From NCBI RefSeq assembly GCF_014205795.1, contig NZ_JACHCN010000019.1:1-64000 (forward strand): DNA of 64,000 bases. Direction: 5' to 3'. This DNA comes from Rhodanobacter sp. MP7CTX1. Lineage in GTDB: Bacteria > Pseudomonadota > Gammaproteobacteria > Xanthomonadales > Rhodanobacteraceae. Each line of letters starts with the position of its first letter. The stretch's first letter is position 1. A model generated the notes under the pieces. The model was not told the DNA's origin, searched no databases, and saw only the letters and a list, made by a program, of their open reading frames with translations. Shown in pieces: positions 61,757 through 64,000 of this stretch. The position numbers and the translations under genes are program-made.

Positions 61757-62205
61757 AGGGCCGGCTGCAACGGGTTTGAGCCAGCGGCGAGGTCCAACCC
61801 GCTCAGCCGCAAAGTGCGGAAGTGCGCCGAACGCGGATGCCCGGGCGGCCCCCACATCACATCCAGATCGAGCTGGTAGAGGTGCAGCCGCGCACCCGGT
61901 GGCGCGGCGCCGACCTGATCCCAGGGTGTCACATCAAGCTGCCAGCGAAACTTCGCATTGAACTGGCCCGAGCTGCTGCCCAACTTTACTGACTCACCCA
62001 CAAATGCGCTGTCGAGCTTGCCGCGTGCCCACATCGCCGCCTCACTGTGTTCGGCTGCGTTCTGGGTCAGGCTGATCGCACTGCCAGCGACCTTCATCAA
62101 CGCGGTGAAGGTGACCGCCAGCAGCAGGATCGCGGCGATCACTTCGAGCAGGCTGAAGCCCTGCTGCCTTCGCGCATGTCGCGATCGTGAGCAGCGCCAG
62201 GTCAT
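61753..62205 (-). CDS. gspI: Type II secretion minor pseudopilin GspI
   Basis: This 150-residue protein has a basic 16-residue prepilin leader (MTWRCSRSRHARRQQG) followed by FSLLEVIAAILLLAVTFTAL, with Glu at +5. The globular part has the pattern WARGKLDSAFVGE and ends in a LDLDVMWGPPG strand. The ATG at 62205 overlaps the gspH stop. Together with GspJ and GspK it should form the pseudopilus tip. Confidence 0.92.
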   Translation of the reverse strand: MTWRCSRSRHARRQQGFSLLEVIAAILLLAVTFTALMKVAGSAISLTQNAAEHSEAAMWARGKLDSAFVGESVKLGSSSGQFNAKFRWQLDVTPWDQVGAAPPGARLHLYQLDLDVMWGPPGHPRSAHFRTLRLSGLDLAAGSNPLQPAL

Positions 62206-62759
62206 CGCGCAGCCACCGTGCCGACCACGGCGACTTCGCCGGTCAGCCACGACACATTGACGTGCCACTCGCGCCGCCCGCTTTGCAGCGTGATGCGGCC
62301 TCCGGTGGAACTGCCATCGGGAAAGAAGCGGATGCGTGCGGTGTGATCGTTTGGTTGATCTTCCTTCGCGCTGGTGATGCTCAGACGCAGACCTTTAGGC
62401 AGGCGCACGTCATGTTGTCTCACGTCACGGTAGGTATTCGCGCGGATGTCCACATCGAAATTCTGATCCTGCCCGCGCACGATCGCCTGCGCGCGGGTGG
62501 CCCGCAGCGCAGCAGCCAGCTCACTGCTCGCCGCGTTGATGCGTGCACTGGCCAAACCCTGCGTCACCGAGATCGATACGGCCGCGGCCGCGATGCCGAT
62601 CAGCAGGATCACCGCCAGCATTTCCAGCAAGGTAAAGCCGCGCACACGCCTTGCTTCGCCTACCCGCGGCGAGAGGCCACCGCAGATCAGCACGCCGCGA
62701 TCCGCCGCTGCAGACTGAGCAGAGGACCAGGGTGCGACCCGCTGAAGGACGGCGAACAT
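62202..62759 (-). CDS. gspH: Type II secretion minor pseudopilin GspH with long leader
   Basis: GspH is a minor pseudopilin. The cleavage site is RRVRG|FTLLEMLAVILLIGIAAA, with Glu at +5. From the ATG at 62759 the leader is about 41 residues (starting MFAVLQRVAPWSSAQ), longer than the usual 6-15. A GTG about 20 codons downstream (VLICGG) is a possible alternative. The C-terminal domain has LRATRAQAIVRGQDQNFDVD and RIRFFPDGSSTGGRITLQSG, the typical GspH signature. It is separated from gspG by 19 nt. Confidence 0.88.
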   Translation of the reverse strand: MFAVLQRVAPWSSAQSAAADRGVLICGGLSPRVGEARRVRGFTLLEMLAVILLIGIAAAAVSISVTQGLASARINAASSELAAALRATRAQAIVRGQDQNFDVDIRANTYRDVRQHDVRLPKGLRLSITSAKEDQPNDHTARIRFFPDGSSTGGRITLQSGRREWHVNVSWLTGEVAVVGTVAAR

Positions 62760-62778
62760 GATGGCTGCTGATGCCTGC

Positions 62779-63204
62779 TTACTGCCAGTTACCCACGTCC
62801 AGGCTGTAGCCGTCACCCCCCGGCTTGCCGTCCTGACCGTAGAAGATCAGATCGAAGCTGCCGTGCTGGCCCGGATACTGGTAGCCGAACGCATGACCCC
62901 ATGGATCTTTCAGATCGGACTCTTTTGCATAAGGGCCCTGCCAGTTCGCCGCGTTGGCCGGCTTGGTCACCATGTCTTCCAGCTGCTGTGGCGGCGAGCC
63001 GTTGTCCAGCGCGTAGTTCTCGATCTTCTGGCTCAGTGTCACCAGCTGCGCCTTGCCGGCACCGTATTTGCCCTTGTCTACATTCTTGCCGACCTGGGTC
63101 ACTACTACCGTACCGATGATGCCGATCAACACGATGACCGCGAGCATTTCCAACAGGGTGAAACCGGCGTTGGAGCCGATGCGTCGTGGTTGCCTGTAAT
63201 GCAT
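62779..63204 (-). CDS. gspG: Type II secretion major pseudopilin GspG
   Basis: GspG polymerises into the pseudopilus. The 141-residue protein has leader MHYRQPRRIGSNAG followed by FTLLEMLAVIVLIGIIGTVV. The globular domain has the GspG signature IENYALDNGSPPQQLEDMV, KDPWGHAFGYQYPGQH and the C-terminal calcium-loop-like FYGQDGKPGGDGYSLDVGNW. 57 nt separate it from gspF. Confidence 0.96.
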   Translation of the reverse strand: MHYRQPRRIGSNAGFTLLEMLAVIVLIGIIGTVVVTQVGKNVDKGKYGAGKAQLVTLSQKIENYALDNGSPPQQLEDMVTKPANAANWQGPYAKESDLKDPWGHAFGYQYPGQHGSFDLIFYGQDGKPGGDGYSLDVGNWQ

Positions 63205-63261
63205 GGGAATTACCTCAAAAGGGGCAGCGGAGTCGGATGGCGCGCAGCGGGCGGCCTGCGG

Positions 63262-64000
63262 CTATTGGATATTGCTGGTAAGGCTGAGCAGCGGCAGCAG
63301 AATCGCCGCCATGATGAACGCCACCATCACCGTCATCACGATGGTCAGTGCCGGTACCAACGCAGCCAGTAGACGATCGATCGCTCGTTTGGACTCAAGT
63401 TCAAAAGTGTCGGCCACTTTCAGCAGCATGGTGTCGAGCTGACCCGCCTCCTCGCCGACCTGCACCATCTGCATCGCCAGCCGCGGAAAGAGTTTTGACT
63501 GACCCAAGGCCAGACTCAGACCGGAGCCGCCCTTGACCTTCTCGTGGGCCTGGCTCAACGCCGCATCCAGCGCGAGATTGCTGGTGACCTGACGGGCAAT
63601 CGTTAGCGAACTCAGCAGCGGCACGCCGTTTTTCAGCAGCGTGCCGAGTGTGCGTGCGATCCGCGCGGTCTCCACTTTCAGCAGCAGCGGCCCAACCACC
63701 CGCATGCTCAACAATCGCGTATGCCAGGCCAGTCGCACCGACGGATCACGCAGCCGTGCGCGCCAAAAGAAAATACCGCCGCCAATCACCAGCAGAATCA
63801 GCCACCACCAGGATTGCAGTGCATTGCCCAGTATCAGCACCACCTGAGTGATCATGGGGATCGGCACCTGCATATCGGCGAAGATCGGTACGAATTGCGG
63901 CACCACGTAGGCCAGCAGCAGCACCAGCGAACCCAGCACGCCGACCATCAGAAAGGCCGGATAGATCAGCGCATTGACGATGTTGCCGCGCATCTGTTGC
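63262..64000 (-). CDS. gspF: Type II secretion platform protein GspF (5' end outside the window)
   Basis: This is the C-terminal ~245 residues of the polytopic inner-membrane protein GspF. Visible are ALIYPAFLMVGVLGSLVLLL, a cytoplasmic helical domain with ETARIARTLGTLLKNGVPLL, VGEEAGQLDTMLLKVADTFE, and the last membrane segment ending LLPLLSLTSNIQ. The frame is open past 64000. By xps order, gspE should lie further upstream. Confidence 0.95.
   Translation of the reverse strand, partial: QQMRGNIVNALIYPAFLMVGVLGSLVLLLAYVVPQFVPIFADMQVPIPMITQVVLILGNALQSWWWLILLVIGGGIFFWRARLRDPSVRLAWHTRLLSMRVVGPLLLKVETARIARTLGTLLKNGVPLLSSLTIARQVTSNLALDAALSQAHEKVKGGSGLSLALGQSKLFPRLAMQMVQVGEEAGQLDTMLLKVADTFELESKRAIDRLLAALVPALTIVMTVMVAFIMAAILLPLLSLTSNIQ

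Overview
The window reads as chromosomal DNA of a high-GC gammaproteobacterium of the Xanthomonadales/Lysobacterales, most likely Rhodanobacteraceae (Dyella, Rhodanobacter, Luteibacter or a relative). This is inferred from the type II secretion operon in the Xanthomonas xps gene order (F-G-H-I-J-K-L-M-N-D), a xanthomonalisin-like S53 protease, a CRP/Clp-like site, and several families of short intergenic palindromes of a kind common in this order. No tRNA, rRNA, CRISPR array, intact transposase or prophage was seen.

Layout. 1-9 kb: a FadL-type porin, YcgL, a very large membrane-anchored ankyrin protein, a GT9 heptosyltransferase-like enzyme and a Kef-type K+/H+ antiporter. 9-16.7 kb: lipoprotein Dcp peptidase, BioD, free-methionine-sulfoxide reductase, EngB, a dihaem cytochrome c4 and two DsbA-like lipoproteins. 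16.8-30 kb: an EEP-family phosphodiesterase, a membrane GH17 glucan enzyme, Slt70, an NDUFA9-like SDR, CCA-adding enzyme, an LTA-synthase-like membrane phosphotransferase, a MidA/NDUFAF7-type methyltransferase, and a TonB-dependent receptor behind a perfect Zur-like palindrome. 30-36.5 kb: an EcsC-like protein, a pteridine reductase, a DUF6159-like membrane protein, FolK/FolB, DbpA and glutaminyl cyclase.

36.7-45.9 kb: a four-gene MuxABC-OpmB/MdtABC-type RND efflux operon with two different permeases and its own outer-membrane channel. 46-55 kb: a BaiN-type flavoprotein, a long AT-rich regulatory region and the S53 protease it precedes, an ArsR-type regulator, a GNAT acetyltransferase and the HrpB helicase. 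55-64 kb: nine complete genes and one truncated gene of a type II secretion operon, tightly coupled by ATGA overlaps. The S53 protease is a plausible substrate of this secretion system.

Most of the window is ordinary housekeeping and envelope biology. The most unusual material is non-coding or low-complexity: five families of intergenic palindromes, including two composite arrays with the same internal order; candidate leaderless promoters; the Zur-like and CRP-like sites; a 15-nt tandem repeat that lengthens the GspJ prepilin leader; and Gly/Ser, poly-Thr and Ala/Pro/Thr tracts in exported proteins. I found no convincing wholly new multi-gene system. The nearest candidates are the giant ankyrin membrane protein, the co-localised bacterial homologues of mitochondrial complex I factors, and the GH17/LTA-synthase-like pair as a possible periplasmic glucan pathway.
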